Assembly (NCBI GenBank): GCA_035772405.1
Contig: JAYKKM010000312.1
Coordinates: forward strand, 416,501 to 480,500
Reading direction: 5' to 3'
From: Chrysogorgia sp. JL179-B06
Taxonomy: Eukaryota > Cnidaria > Anthozoa > Scleralcyonacea > Chrysogorgiidae
Length of the DNA: 64,000 nucleotides
Below, one piece after another: positions 52,366 to 63,996 of the stretch; positions within the stretch are counted from its first letter, which is position 1, and every line of letters begins with the position of its first letter. A program made the translations under genes and the position numbers. The notes beneath the pieces are model-generated. The model made no database searches. It worked only from the letters and a program-made list of their open reading frames with translations, and was not told the DNA's origin.

Positions 52366-52665
52366 AGGAGAAATATAATAGCTGAAGGACACATCCTCGA
52401 AACGTTGATACTCTTACTTTTTTGAGATACTGAAGTTCTATTATTTCTCCTTTTCATTTTATATATCCAGTTCTTTTGCGAAATTAGCAGCTTTCATATT
52501 TATTCTTATTAATGATAAAGAAAAAAAATTAAATCAGCTACTTCAGCAGCAACTGTTTTAAAAATAATTTAATTTGTTTGAGCTTTCGTCGTTTACGACA
52601 TCGTCAGAAACTGAGAGGAAGCGGTAACAATGCTGTATATATAGTGACAATGGATATAGGGTGTA
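52366..52665 (+). mobile_element. Penelope-like terminal remnant with hammerhead-like core
   Basis: AGCTGAAGGACACATCCTCG then AAACGTTGATACTC: a GGA...TCC stem flanked by CTGA and CGAAACG, which is the usual layout of Penelope hammerhead cores but lacks part of the CTGANGA box. Further along, GAGCTTTCGTCGTTTACGAC followed by ATCGTCAG is the other phrase common in such elements. The TATAATATGAAAAGGAGAAA block recurs inverted ~75 bp on. Confidence 0.35.
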
Positions 52666-53424
52666 TAATAGGAATATTGAATGTATACTAATATGATAAG
52701 ACAATGAATAAAAATATGCGTAGTGGGAATAATATACAATATTAAAAACTAATAAAAGCTATAAAGTGCTATAAATTTATATACAGGTACAACCGCTTTT
52801 TATTGCTCTTGTATGCATTGCATAAGTTTGTTTTGCTCCGTATCATATGTGCGCTCATGAATGCGGTCTATACAATTCAACGTTATTTTCTGTTGTATAT
52901 TATTTTAATTGCCCGATCCCAATAGACTTTTCTCGAATTTACTTCAAATTCGTAATTGCATTACCATCTCATTGCCAGTACCTCAACTTCGAGCCATTTC
53001 GTTGGCATTGAAGCAAATTCGAGAAGTGTTTATAATTATAACCTGATTTAAATATTGACATTTTCTTTGGGAACATGCCATCATCCCTCGAGGTTGAAAG
53101 TTCCCCGTTCTGCGCGAAGACGAGAAACATCTAACAATATTTTGCCCCATTTTCACTTCTCTACATGATTTTCACTTATTATCGCCTAGTTACTTTAAGT
53201 GTTTACTTTATAAAATAAACATAAAGTGTTCAGTTTAACAATGTTTGCATTGCCTTGGTTGATGCAAACATCCGAAGAGTCAGAGAACTCTCATTCACGG
53301 TTTATACTAATATAGGTGTACTAACGGAAGTTTAAGAGCAAGCTAGCAGTCTATTTTTACTAAATAATTAATGAATAAAATATGGTTAATTGTGTAATTG
53401 TTTTTTGTTAGCCTCATTTATTAG
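52666..53424. other. no gene recognised
   Basis: AT-rich, no convincing coding or RNA feature. Confidence 0.4.
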
Positions 53425-53531
53425 AAAAAGAGCATGTCTATGGTTTGGCCATTCTTGTTTCTCATCTTGCTTGCTGTAAACCTGGTCGAACATGTACTAT
53501 TCGTGTTCCATCGGCAACGACGATGTCTGAG
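53425..53531 (+). CDS. candidate host exon (35 codons)
   Basis: Acceptor ATTTATTAG, donor GAG|GTAGAT. The frame with two leading bases reads EHVYGLAILVSHLACCKPGR onward with no stop. Phase 1 in, phase 0 out, which fits the exon at 63030. It does not join the exon ending at 24443 directly (phase 2), so at least one exon is missing between them if they belong to one gene. A second open frame across it is also possible. Confidence 0.4.
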
Positions 53532-53780
53532 GTAGATTTCAGAATTGTACATTTATTCCTTAGCGGTTTTCCGTTGAGTGATTTTAAACGCCTTTGCGTA
53601 AACCTAAATGTGTTTTTATAAGAATGGTTTCTTTATTTTATTTTATTTGTTCGATAATATTTATTTACGGTAACTTAATATTAGCCCATGTATACTCTTA
53701 TGATTTGCTAATAACTTCCCACGTATTACGTATAATAATAATACTTTTAGTATTACTTATTGAATAAGATATAATATCTA

Positions 53781-53781
<1 letters not shown>

Positions 53782-53836
<55 letters not shown>
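53782..53836. repeat. (TA)n microsatellite
   Basis: Pure TA run of about 55 bp. Confidence 0.95.
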
Positions 53837-53837
<1 letters not shown>

Positions 53838-53854
53838 TTAAAAACTAACTAGAA

Positions 53855-54671
53855 ATACGTATTCGCAAGAACCCCTCTCCCACTTGCTGTTTGAAACGTT
53901 TATAGCGTAGTTGCTTACAGTACTTCTTTTAGTTCTAAATTACTTGCCAAACTGAAAAAATTTTCAGTGGACAATATCTTTGAGCGCTTTGTATTGTCTG
54001 AATTTAATTGTTTCATAGGACATCAAATTAAATACATGTAGCCCAAACTTTTTAATTTTGGGGTGCTGCAGCTGGGGAGGTTTACTGCTGTTCCTTCCAT
54101 CAATCACTAAGAAAGAAATTACTTTTCTCACACTATTGATGATTCATGAAATAATCAACGCGGTAGTTAGTATATATACAGACACCAAAGGCTGTTGAAG
54201 GAAGAAAGTGCAGTGTCTTTATCATACAATGGGTGCCCTTTAAAAAAATCAAATTCGTTCAAATGTCTACGGATGCATATAGTACAAATGTACTATAGGG
54301 ATCCATTCAAATTGGATTTACTAAGACGTATTAGCGATTCTACCCCAATTGTTGGTGTGGATAGATTATATACAGTAAGTTGATAATTCTACCCGCATTG
54401 AACTAATGTGATGTGGAGCTGGCAGGAATGTGAATAACTAAATATTGATGGTAATGATCAGAGGTCTCAACGCATGTCAGGGAAACTGATCTTTCCTAAG
54501 TCGGGACTTGAAACTGATTGGTTAATAGAAATCCTAGGATTGGTACCTCTTGTATTAGAAGCAAGTTACATGTGTTGAAATTTGTAATAACTGTAATTTG
54601 TTAGAAAACAAGACTCCCATATATTGATACCAGTGTTAGCATTGAAGGGGCTATCCTGTATAAATATTATT

Positions 54672-54711
<40 letters not shown>

Positions 54712-54735
54712 TATTATTATTATTATTATTATTAA
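53855..54735 (+). mobile_element. LINE 3' remnant, inverted duplicate of 60590-61220, ending in (ATT)n
   Basis: From 53855 to about 54560 the sequence is a diverged inverse of 61220-60590 (shared blocks such as GATGATTCATGAAATAATCA, CTTACAGTACTTCTTTTAGT and AGGCTGTTGAAGGAA). At 54590-54735 it joins GTTAGCATTGAAGGGGCTAT followed by (ATT)n, a LINE-type 3' tail also found inverted at 58750-58870. The original coding frames are decayed. Confidence 0.6.
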
Positions 54736-54849
54736 CTGGAACTAACGGACTACTTAGATAAAATTCACAGATTACCTCTCCACCCAAGAAATAAAATACT
54801 GATTACTACCAAATATGTGTATAGTAAACTGCGTTAGCGTTTATCTATA

Positions 54850-55939
54850 TATAAGCTCTCGGAGACTTGGGTCGTCCAACACCTGGATGACAAGATTATA
54901 AACTATGTCAAGCGTTGGCTACATTTCCATCAAGGGGCAAACCTTACACATTTAAAACTTGCTATCAGCAAATTTGGTTTTGGTCTTCAGCTGGTTTCCG
55001 ACGTTTTTAAATTCTGCAAGCTCTCCATCAGACAAATCCTTTCAAAATCCATCAACAACGAAATTAAAACCCTCTTCTTCAACCTCACAAAATTGAATTA
55101 TGTGCGAACAGACGCTATAATTACTAGCAACAATGGCAATCCTAAAGCAATTCTCACACGACAAATCGAAAACAACGTAGTGGAACATCTCTCAACCCTA
55201 AAGGAACAGAACACGATTATGAAGCACATCAAACAAGTATCTACATCCAAATTGATAACGATGTGGCATAACATCTGTAGCCAAATGCCGAAGAATATAT
55301 TCATTTTTGTAAGACGAGCTTTGATATTTAGTCTGCCAAATAATTCAAACCTTTATCGATGGAGGAAAATAGAGTCTGCATCCTGTATTTTGTGCACTTC
55401 CAACAAACAAACACAACTCCATATGCTATCTAACTGTCCTGTATCCGTAGCTGAAGGCCGATATACCTGGCGACATGACTCTACTTTATACATTGCTTCA
55501 ATATTTATGTCAACTAAAGAATTATGGATTCAATATTTATGGCGATCTTGAGGGTTATTGCAAGACTAGTGAACTTTTTCACTCCTTCCGTCCCGACATC
55601 GTGTTGGTAAAAGATGACACCATCTAGATTTTAGAATTGACGTGCTGCTTTGAAACCAATACCGAAAAGAGTAGAAACTTTAAAATGAATAAGTACATAG
55701 ATATTAAGAATGATTGCACGAGAAGATTTAGACATTTAAAAAATATTTTTATTGAAATAACATCACTTGGTCTAGTCACAACTCATATCGAAAACTTGAA
55801 CAGTATTTTTAAAGAAACTGATATTAACTATAAGAGGATGATCGCGAAGTGCATGGAAGTTGCTATGAGAGCTTCATTTTATATCTATATACGCCGTAAT
55901 AAACACTGGACATATCCGCCTTTGTTAAAGTTTTATTAG
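54850..55939 (+). pseudogene. LINE C-terminal half: thumb, CCHC and restriction-like endonuclease
   Basis: Better preserved than the 21560 copy. 55093-55551 (152 aa) ends in a CCHC zinc motif (CILCTSNKQTQLHMLSNC: C-x2-C-x8-H-x4-C). Next, FRPDIVLVKDDTI, a stop, then LELTCCFETN give the R-P-D...D/E core of the restriction-like endonuclease found in R2/R4/NeSL-type elements. 55637-55939 finishes with YIYIRRNKHWTYPPLLKFY. Upstream 54860-55090 carries TWVVQHLDDKIINYVKRW. At least one stop and a frameshift inactivate it. Confidence 0.85.
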
Positions 55940-56127
55940 CAACGTTTTATTGTTTTATTTAGTCAGTATAAAGTTTTATTGTAAATATAGTATAACTTCT
56001 TAAATATGTTGCCTGTTTATCTCTGTGGATTGCCCTACGTTTACGTATGGAGAGAAACACAGAGTTGATTTATTCTTAAGATTATTTTGTAATATTGCTT
56101 CAATCGATTTTCTGAAATAAAGTTTCC

Positions 56128-56150
56128 ATTATTATTATTATTATTATTAT

Positions 56151-56181
<31 letters not shown>

Positions 56182-56182
56182 G
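56128..56182. repeat. (ATT)n/(AAT)n microsatellite
   Basis: Run of ATT switching to AAT, forming a small hairpin, at the 3' side of the LINE remnant. Confidence 0.9.
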
Positions 56183-56315
56183 CCTAATGCAGATTGCAGA
56201 TGCCATGGCACTGTGTACTATAGTATCTAAATTATATCACCATGCACATATTTAACCTATATTCAGGATGACATGCCTAGTCTGCTTGTCGACAATGATC
56301 TAGCACACACAGTAC

Positions 56316-56354
56316 TTGTTCAACCCCCTAACAATTTGTTAGGGGGTTGAACAA
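56316..56354. repeat. perfect 19-bp hairpin
   Basis: TTGTTCAACCCCCTAACAA, one base, then its exact complement. It could be a terminator-like or cruciform structure or the core of a MITE; no context decides. Confidence 0.8.
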
Positions 56355-56519
56355 TAGTGAGTGTCAACTTACCCAATGTCAACATAATCTTATATAAGCT
56401 GTATCTTACATTGACAGACATAATAAGTTGTGGCCCACTAGGCCAGCTACTGTAGGCCTAACATGTTCCATAATGGATGGAGTACTGTAAACACAGATTA
56501 TATATGGAATACATGCCAG

Positions 56520-56650
56520 TATACAATACATGGACGTCAAGCTCATATCCTCAGAAAAATATTCCCGGTTGGAAAAATTATAACCTTATTGCCAGTGATG
56601 GCATCTAACCATTGAGCCATTGTGACTCAGCCATCGCAAGACATCTTTTG
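56520..56650 (-). mobile_element. tRNA-like SINE fragment
   Basis: On the minus strand: TGGCTCAATGGTTAGATGCC (A-box-like), a damaged B-box region (CCAACCGGGAATATT), then GAGGATATGAGCTTGACGTC, the same tail as the SINE at 9450-9500. Confidence 0.5.
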
Positions 56651-57074
56651 TCTAATGCGCATTGTATACACGCAAAGCATACAGAAGTGGAGGGAAACGC
56701 TGTAATTTATTCCTCGACGAGAAACTCCATATCATGAAAGCCCATAAACAAACTTTACTTAACAAAAGATCGAAACTTGTTTCAACATGCCGCCACCAAT
56801 ATAGTTTTAGCATTTCAAACAACCGCCGCGCGAAGAAAAAATGATGACTCATCAAGCCTCCCACGTTCCATGACGCAAAGCCTACTATAAAATCAGGACC
56901 GCCAAATCAGTTCCATTATTGCCTGAAGGTCGCCTCGGCGTGAAACTCGGAGTAGTAAATGAAACTCGGAGTATATATATATATATATATGAACTATTTA
57001 TACCCAAGCGATTGCCGGTAACAACCGCTTGTGGGATAATAGCAGTCATACGCACATCCAGAGAGCGTGAAGCG

Positions 57075-58735
57075 GTATAGATACAATAAAATACAATACA
57101 AATTTATTTGACCAAAAAGCAAATTACAAAAGGTAGGTTATTTAATACTTAATACATATAATGATAGGATTGATAGCAAATTTGGACATGCTATACCTAG
57201 AAAAACCATATGGGCTTATCAAAGCTAGGATACCAAATATATAACTTAATTCAAATTGTAAATCAATAGCCAAAAATGGTCTTCCACAATACGAAACAAA
57301 CGGAAAGTACAGTCAATAGAGTAAGATTACAAACAAAAACAAACAAAAAAACACGTGACAGAGAAGCTATCTATCTCTGCCAAGCCAGTTCCGTCTAATA
57401 CGAACTGCCTTGGACTAAGTTATAATAATATTTCTAGATGAATATCTATTATATTTTAATAACATATCAATCTATAATTTTTTTAACTTTTTTTTAATAC
57501 AGCTAGGGATGAGGTCATAATATCAAAGGAATTCCAAATTTTTGTACCTTGAAACCTAATATTATATTTTCCATAATTTCTTCGTGGTTTTGAAAGACTG
57601 TATGATAACCTCGAAGATAATCTTGTGTTATGATCATAACGCAGAAATAAATTATCCAAAGTTGAAGGAAGCAGAGTGAAACTTGAACATAAAAATTACA
57701 GTAGTAAGTTTCACTAAATCATTAAGTTTAATCAATTTAATGGATTTAAATAAAGTACTGCTATATTCGGTATAACAAGAAAAAGTAATGATGCGTAGAA
57801 TACGTTTTTGTTGTAAAAAGAGAGGATTAATAATCGATTCATACGTATGACCCCATGCAATTAAGGAATATGTGAGGTAAGGATAAATCAATGCATACTA
57901 TAAGTTAACAAGAGTTTTTAGATCAACAAAATATCTTACTTTTGAAAGCAAACCAACATTTCTTTTAATTTTTGTCATTAAGTAATTAATATGAGCATTC
58001 CATTTAAGGTTACTATCTATAACATTACGCCAAGATACTGAATAAATGTTTAAATATTCAAGATCCTTTAAACTCTTGTTAGCATAAAAAAGGTTTTTTT
58101 CAGCAAATAGATGAAAATCAAACAATTTGGAACATTGATATAAATCATTTATATATAATAGAAATAACAGTGGTCCAAGTGGAACTCCACAAGGATTACT
58201 GAGGTGGTTTTAACATGTCTGATCAATCGTAACAAATTGCTTACAGTCTTTTAAAGAAGAAGTAAATAAGTCCTTAGCAACCCCATGGATACCATAATTA
58301 TCTAATTTTCTTAAAAGAATTGTATGATTCACAGTATCAAATGCTTTACTTAAATCCAAGAAAATGCCAGAGGGAAAGTATCCATCCTCAATAACCTTTT
58401 GAATTTTATCAATGATATATAATATGGCATGCTCAGTGGAGTGACATGACTTAAATCCAAACTGTTTACTGTATAAAATGTTGTTGTTATTAATTTATTC
58501 AATAAGTCTTTTGTACATATGTTTTTCCAAGATTCTATTAAAAATACTTAGAAGTGAAATCGGGCGATAATTATCACACACACTACATATGAACCCTTCT
58601 TGTACAACAGGAAGTACTCTAGCCAATTTAAAATGATCTGGTACAATTCCAGTTGTAAATGATTGATTGTGGAGAATTTCCAGTGGTTTATGGCATGCTT
58701 TGTTGCAGGTACATATACATGGCTTTTGTATTAAT
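57075..58735 (-). pseudogene. LINE (CR1/L2/jockey-like) reverse transcriptase with 3' tail
   Basis: Minus-strand pieces in order: SLLSIFNRILEKHMYKRL (~58520), YSKQFGFKSCHSTEHAIL (~58440), FLDLSKAFDTVNHTILL (motif A, ~58340), GVPLGPLLFLLYINDL (motif B/C region, ~58180), then 57898-58125 and 57652-57891 (YLTYSLIAWGHTYES...LQQKRILRIIT), the usual thumb/connection of CR1-like elements. The YADD box is missing between the pieces. The 3' end is the low-complexity TTGTATTGTATTTTATTGT at ~57080-57105. Stops and frameshifts make it inactive. Confidence 0.85.
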
Positions 58736-58749
58736 AACCATCAAAATAT

Positions 58750-58870
58750 GATATCGGCATTATTATTATTATTAATAATAATAATACAATAATATTTATA
58801 CAGGATAGCCCCTTCAATGCTAACATAGGTATTATTGGCGGTCTTATTTCCTAACAAATTAAAGTTATTA
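58750..58870 (-). mobile_element. LINE 3' tail with (AAT)n
   Basis: Inverse of the tail at 54590-54735: GTTAGCATTGAAGGGGCTAT then CCTGTATAAATATTATTGTA and ATT repeats. Confidence 0.7.
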
Positions 58871-59514
58871 TTCCGGTTACCACCTGTGGTGGTTGCCGAG
58901 TCTAGGTTTCGGTGGCATTCCTGTATTTTTTTATTTTTCGGGTCGACAAATTGCAATTATTGCATCATCCCGATAGCCTTTGCGAAACCAGGCGCTGTGC
59001 TCATCTTTGCGCTTGCGCCATCTTCTTTGGTCACTATTTCTCGCCTCTGGATTGTCTATAAGCTATCCAAAGAAATATAGTAAATTTGTGACAAGATTCA
59101 TAAGGAATGTGGCTGGCAAATATCTTAAACACGCTTACACTGCTTACAATCGCGCACCGCGGTGGACCTAAAAGATGACGAGCGATTTTTATATATTTTA
59201 TTGAATCGATCAAACTTATGTTTAAATGTGATATTGAATTGTACTGAAAAATGTTGCTCAAATGCTGTTAATAGAAGAACGAAGAATATTGATGAAGTGA
59301 ACTTTGAAGTGACAGGTAAACATGCTGTTGTGATAATAATATATATCCGAAGAGACTAAACGTATTAACGCAGTATGGAAATACGTTACAAGTACCAAGG
59401 TAACTGTAATATTTATGATAAGCTTTATTGCCTGTATTGTTCATTGCGATGCCATACAAAATAAAGTCGATGCTATTCAACAGTTTATTGTATATCGTTG
59501 ATCTTCTATGATCA
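58871..59514. other. no gene recognised
   Basis: A few short frames on both strands, none with splice sites or known motifs. Confidence 0.35.
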
Positions 59515-59793
59515 TTACTTTGCAGTACATTCACTAGCCTCCTGTAGACCGTGTATAAGAACGTCTGTGAAGGAGGCTATACATTGACATATTTTGCCTA
59601 ATAAATCAGAAAACATATTGCGATTGAATAACCCTGTTTCACTTGATATTTTACCTGTAAATGCGACTCCAAAATGTTCTAATTTATCAGTGCCAGTTAC
59701 AGCCAAATGATTGTCACAGATATCCAAGAAGTTAAATTTAACAAGATCTTTATATCCCAGTTTGTGTCTTGGACACACGGTTACGACAAACAT
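59515..59793 (-). CDS. unassigned 92-aa open frame, possible exon
   Basis: Minus-strand frame with ordinary protein-like composition (YKDLVKFNFLDICDNHLAV, GKICQCIASFTDVLIHGLQE), unlike the surrounding AT-biased frames. No domain recognised, and splice sites are not decisive. Confidence 0.3.
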   Translation of the reverse strand: MFVVTVCPRHKLGYKDLVKFNFLDICDNHLAVTGTDKLEHFGVAFTGKISSETGLFNRNMFSDLLGKICQCIASFTDVLIHGLQEASECTAK

Positions 59794-60432
59794 TAGTTTT
59801 AGTTCATATGACCATATAATTGTTCTTTGTTATGATGTATAATATATTTTTATACATTTACAATAATATATTTTTGTAACTTGAGTAGTGCTGTCTGTTG
59901 CTATGGTGAGCTAGAGTCTTTTCAAGGCACTAAAAGTAACGGAAAATATATGGTCTTTATGACTAATAACTTCTATATCTTATATACCATTCTTAGGTTA
60001 TTGCGTAAAATGTGATTTTGAGTTAAAAGTTAAAACATCAATTCTTCCACTATATCTTAAACTAGTGGGGGCCTAAGCATACTGGACAAAGTCGAACCAT
60101 TTGAAGACCACTATTAAGGAAACAATGAAATACCTGAATATGGTAATCCCCCCTATAAATGGTGGTCATTAAATGGTTACAGTTTTTTTGTTTCCGGCCC
60201 CTCAACTTCCTTATTGTCCAAGCAAAGTAAAAGTCGTATGTGAATCGCATCTGGAAATTACATTGCCGACAAATTAACCGCGCTCCAGCAAAACAACATC
60301 AGCCAACCCAAAAGTTCCTGCAGAGTAGCTTTCTAAGTATCCCGAGTTTACGCCTAGCGGGCGCCTTGTAGTTACAAATACAAATATAAACAGATATTCA
60401 TATATGTACAGTACAATGTTACAAAATCTAAT

Positions 60433-61070
60433 TTAACTCAAAAGTTGTATATCCTGCATATTGTCAATTAAGGCAATTGATAAGGTGCTACAACATGTAT
60501 ATGCATGAACAGATTCATTGAGATGAAATAAGTTCTTTAGACATGATATGAAAATGCCTTCACGGAATTTCTTAACTAGCATTACACAATGTAACTTTCT
60601 TCTAATTACAAGAGGTTCCAATCTTAGGGTTTCTATTAGCCGATCAGTTTCAAGTCCCGAGTTACGAAAGATCAGTTTCCCTACTCTGCGTTGAGAGCTC
60701 TCGAGAAAAATCAATATTAATTGTTATCCACATCCCTGCCACCTCAATATCAAATCACTGTATATAATAATATCACCAACAATCGGGGTAGAATCTCTAA
60801 TATACGTCTTAGACAACCCAATTTTAATGGACCCTATACATTTGCACTATATATGCACCCCTATGATAAAGATGCACTTTTTTCCTTCAACAGCCTTTAG
60901 TGTCTGTTTATACTAACTACTGAGTTGATTATTTCATGAATCATCAATAGTGTGAGACAAGTAATTTCTTTCTTAGTGATTGATGGTAGAAACAGCAGTT
61001 GTCGTCCCCACTATAAGTTGCTGCACCCAAAAATTCAGACAAAACAAAGCTCTCACAGATATTGTCCACT
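60433..61070 (-). pseudogene. LINE C-terminal remnant
   Basis: Minus-strand 60433-60714 reads SSQRRVGKLIFRNSGLETDR onward, like the region after the RT of CR1/jockey-type LINEs ('iQ.ra.rli'). Upstream (to ~61070) is its decayed continuation, shared in inverse with 53855-54560. Confidence 0.55.
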
Positions 61071-61199
61071 GAAAGTCTATTCAGTTTGGCAAATTAATGG
61101 GCTATTATCTAATTCAAGTACTAAAAGTAAGAACTAAAAGAAGTACTGTAAGCAACTACGCTATAAAAGTTTCAAGCAGTAAGCGGGTGTGGGGTTGTT

Positions 61200-61450
61200 G
61201 CGTATACGTATTTCTTGTTCGGATGACCAACATGCGTAGGTTTTGAATACATATCAGTGACCAACCCGTTCCCCCTTTGTCTTACCATAACATCCAAAAA
61301 TGGAAGCTTTTCTCTTGACCACTCCCGTGTAAATTTTATTGTTTAATGGAAAGAATTCGCATAAGTAAAGAATTCTCTAAGGGTATCCTCACCAGGCAAC
61401 CAAATCAAAAAAATGTTATCCAAAAACCTTCACCACACCCATGCATGCCC
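61200..61450 (-). pseudogene. Penelope-like RT fragment, minus strand
   Basis: Minus-strand pieces such as VKRKASIFGCYGKTKGERVG followed by YVFKTYACWSSE, and KVFG near its start, correspond to the segment after the active site of Penelope-like RTs (compare the plus-strand copy's ELPFLNVMGG...VFKTYGCTS). Broken by stops. Confidence 0.5.
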
Positions 61451-61865
61451 TTAGATGATATTCCCTCAACATTTATTTGAGGACGACATCTATAGACAGA
61501 AACTTGGTGCTGCCATAGGAACCAAGCTTGCACCGTTATTTGCAAAGTAACGTGTTTATGTTTGATTCTGAGAGGAAAATGTTGAGGGAATGGGTGTGGT
61601 GGAGGTTTTTGGATGACATTTTTTTATTTAGTTGTGTGGTGAGGATACGCATAGGGAATTATTTACTTATACAAATTATTTCCATGAAACAATACATTTT
61701 ACGTGGGAGTCGACAAGAGAAGAGCTTCCATTTTTGAATGTTATGGGGGGACAGGTTGGTCACCGATGTGTATTCAAAACGTACGGATGCACATCAGTAC
61801 TTAGACCACAGATCATGTCATTCGAATCACGTAAAGAATTACATCGGTTGTTACTTTGAATAGAT
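61451..61865 (+). pseudogene. Penelope-like RT fragment, plus strand
   Basis: In order: LGAAIGTKLAPLFA (~61504), then WVWWRFLDDIFLF with the DD active site (~61590), then after a frameshift GEDTHRELFTYTNYFHETIH and EELPFLNVMGG...VFKTYGCTSVLRP. This matches the Penelope-like order 'GaaMGt..AP', 'WWRyLDDIf', 'F....E...iPFLDv'. It is head-to-head with the minus-strand piece. Confidence 0.7.
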
Positions 61866-62239
61866 TCCCTCACTTCAAACATTTAACTGATTTAACTGAG
61901 CACAAAACGTTCACTGGTAATTGATCATTCATGACGATACTATACCGATTGGATTCCGATTGCTAACACTAGATGAGCTAATACTCTTGAGGTAATTTAT
62001 CTAATTAAAATATATTTAAACAAAAATAATACTGAGAATTCGCGATAGAAAATTGGAAATAAATTTTACCTCGTAAGCCCTGCATGTCGAAGCGTTTTAT
62101 CTGTGTAAATTTGTGTCGTTTTGCCGCCGCCATTCGTATTTTTGAGCGACTTTGATGACCAAGCTATTGTCCTTCGGTTTTCGGAATTTCCGAACAAGAG
62201 GGTTTCCGGCGGCTATCAGAAAATCAAAATCGATATCGA
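61866..62239. other. no gene recognised
   Basis: Nothing beyond short chance frames. Confidence 0.4.
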
Positions 62240-62626
62240 ATACATTTTTAATAATAATAACAATTCTTTACAATAAATACAGATTATATTACAGGTGCAT
62301 AAATAAAGATTATTATTATTACATTACATCACATTACATTACTGTGATTATAAACTGTACAACATGCTCTCAGATCCATTTTGAAACTAATTAAATTGGT
62401 ATATTTTCAGATCATCTTTAAATATTGTTAGCGAGTTTGTGCTTCTTGTTTTATTGTCCAAGTTATTAAAATCCATTGAAGCGTGATAAATCAATTTTTG
62501 TTTTTCCCAGTTTGTGTTGACTTTAGGTAGATGTAGTTTGTTGTTGGTCCTTGTAAAATATTTATTAATGTTATTATTGCTAATTAGTTCAAAGTCAAAA
62601 TATATTAAACCGTTAATACAAGTCAT
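62240..62626 (-). pseudogene. LINE (CR1-like) 3' end
   Basis: Minus-strand 62387-62626 reads FTRTNNKLHLPKVNTNWEKQ then LIYHASMDFNNLD and KSL/TIFKDDLK-type residues, the conserved C-terminus of CR1-like ORF2 ('R....l.lP..rtn.gk....y.g...wN.Lp'). Followed by an ATT-rich 3' tail. Confidence 0.75.
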
Positions 62627-63029
62627 TTAAATATAAAAATACATCGATGTTTCTGTCGTCTGATTCTGCAGAGAGGTGTCCATGCATGCAGTTACTTGTT
62701 TTTAAGACTTCATATTGAGGAGGAGAGTGGTGGAGCATCAAGTACGAGTTTAGAAGCTTTATTTTCTAGAATTTATAGAGCCAGTTTATTAGTGTCGAGT
62801 TGTTCTTGTCGCCCTAAATAATGTCGGCATAATAGAGGTAATATAATTTTGCAAGAAGTAAGGAACATGATTATTTAAACATTTAAAAGTCATAATTGCA
62901 GTATATGCATTTTACAACGAAAATAAGAGCGAGGGCTAATTCAAGTTCAATAGGCAAGGTTTACTCAGTAATTGTTCCAACATATGATGTTGTCAGTAGT
63001 TTTTGTTTTGTATTTATTTCTCTCGACAG

Positions 63030-63112
63030 AGTGAATATTACCAGTCCTTTGTTGATCTTCTTTCAAGTCATATCCTGTTGTCTTCCAAGAACTCAGTGAG
63101 ATTCTTTATCAG
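63030..63112 (+). CDS. candidate host exon (27 codons)
   Basis: Strong acceptor TTTATTTCTCTCGACAG, donor ATCAG|GTATGT. Phase 0 in, phase 2 out. Reads SEYYQSFVDLLSSHILLSSK onward with no stop. The phase matches the exon ending at 53531. Product unknown. Confidence 0.5.
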
Positions 63113-63119
63113 GTATGTT

Positions 63120-63795
63120 TCTTTTTTATTTAATAACGTTTCCATTTATAATACTGATAAGACTACCATCAATAATACTGCCGTTTACACGGCAGAAACA
63201 GTTTCCCGATTCAAAATATTTTCAGATTCATATCGATATAAAGGTTTGGATTCGGCATGTATAGCGTACGCGAAGAAATAGTCTCATTCGGTCCTTTTCG
63301 TTTAACAGATGAATTCTGGGAAATTTGCGGATAACTATGGTGATAAATACAGTAATGCAAATGACAAAAGTATCCGGATTCATTTCACGAGTCGCATTAG
63401 ATCTCGAAATCAAAAGTATTCGGATTCGTGGCAAAACTGTTTCTGATTCGTCATTCTCGTACATACGGCAAAACGAATCAGGCTACGAAAGTATGCAGAT
63501 TCACTGCGAATGTGGAAACGCTTTGTTTCAAGTATATCAATATTTCATGAAATATAAACTCTTTATTCCACTGGTCTATTTACACATATATTCTTCGACG
63601 CTTCCGCCCAGCCCGAACTCAAAACAATGTCAACACATTTACTACTATTATCCTAAGACGTTCCTCAATTCCTATATTACCTATTGTAACATCCTCCTCA
63701 TTTTGTAAATAAATCTTATATATGTTAAGCAAGTCCCTCGTAGTCCTGAGTAACGTGTTCAGAACACAACTGTTTTAAAATCTATCCCTATATAA
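63120..63795. other. no gene recognised
   Basis: A long plus-strand frame (63325-63708) has no motif and biased composition. Part of the right half may be LTR/3' sequence of the Gypsy element entering at 63796. Confidence 0.3.
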
Positions 63796-63996
63796 TCAAG
63801 TATGTCCTCCTGTATCATATTCCAGGTATGCGGGTGGTTTACGCCGGCGTTGTGGTCGTGTTGGATTTGGAATCTGGGGCTGCATTGGAGGTGTGCTTGC
63901 TGCCGGTACCACTGGATCTGATCGGATGCTTGAAGATGATGTCGCTTCTTCTGCAGGTTCCATCGGTCCTTCCTCCTCTAATTGTGCTGTCGACAA
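63796..63996 (-). pseudogene. 3' end of a third Gypsy-like pol, running out of the window
   Basis: Minus-strand frame ending RPQRRRKPPAYLEYDTGGH after an acidic/Pro/Ser-rich linker (MEPAEEATSSSSIRSDP). This is the usual tail of Ty3/Gypsy polyproteins ('RRS.R..kpP.rLdY'). The body lies beyond base 64000, so integrity cannot be judged. Confidence 0.6.

Noticed and set aside
54566..54787. 73-aa frame with poly-Asn
   Set aside because: Arises from the (ATT)n microsatellite.
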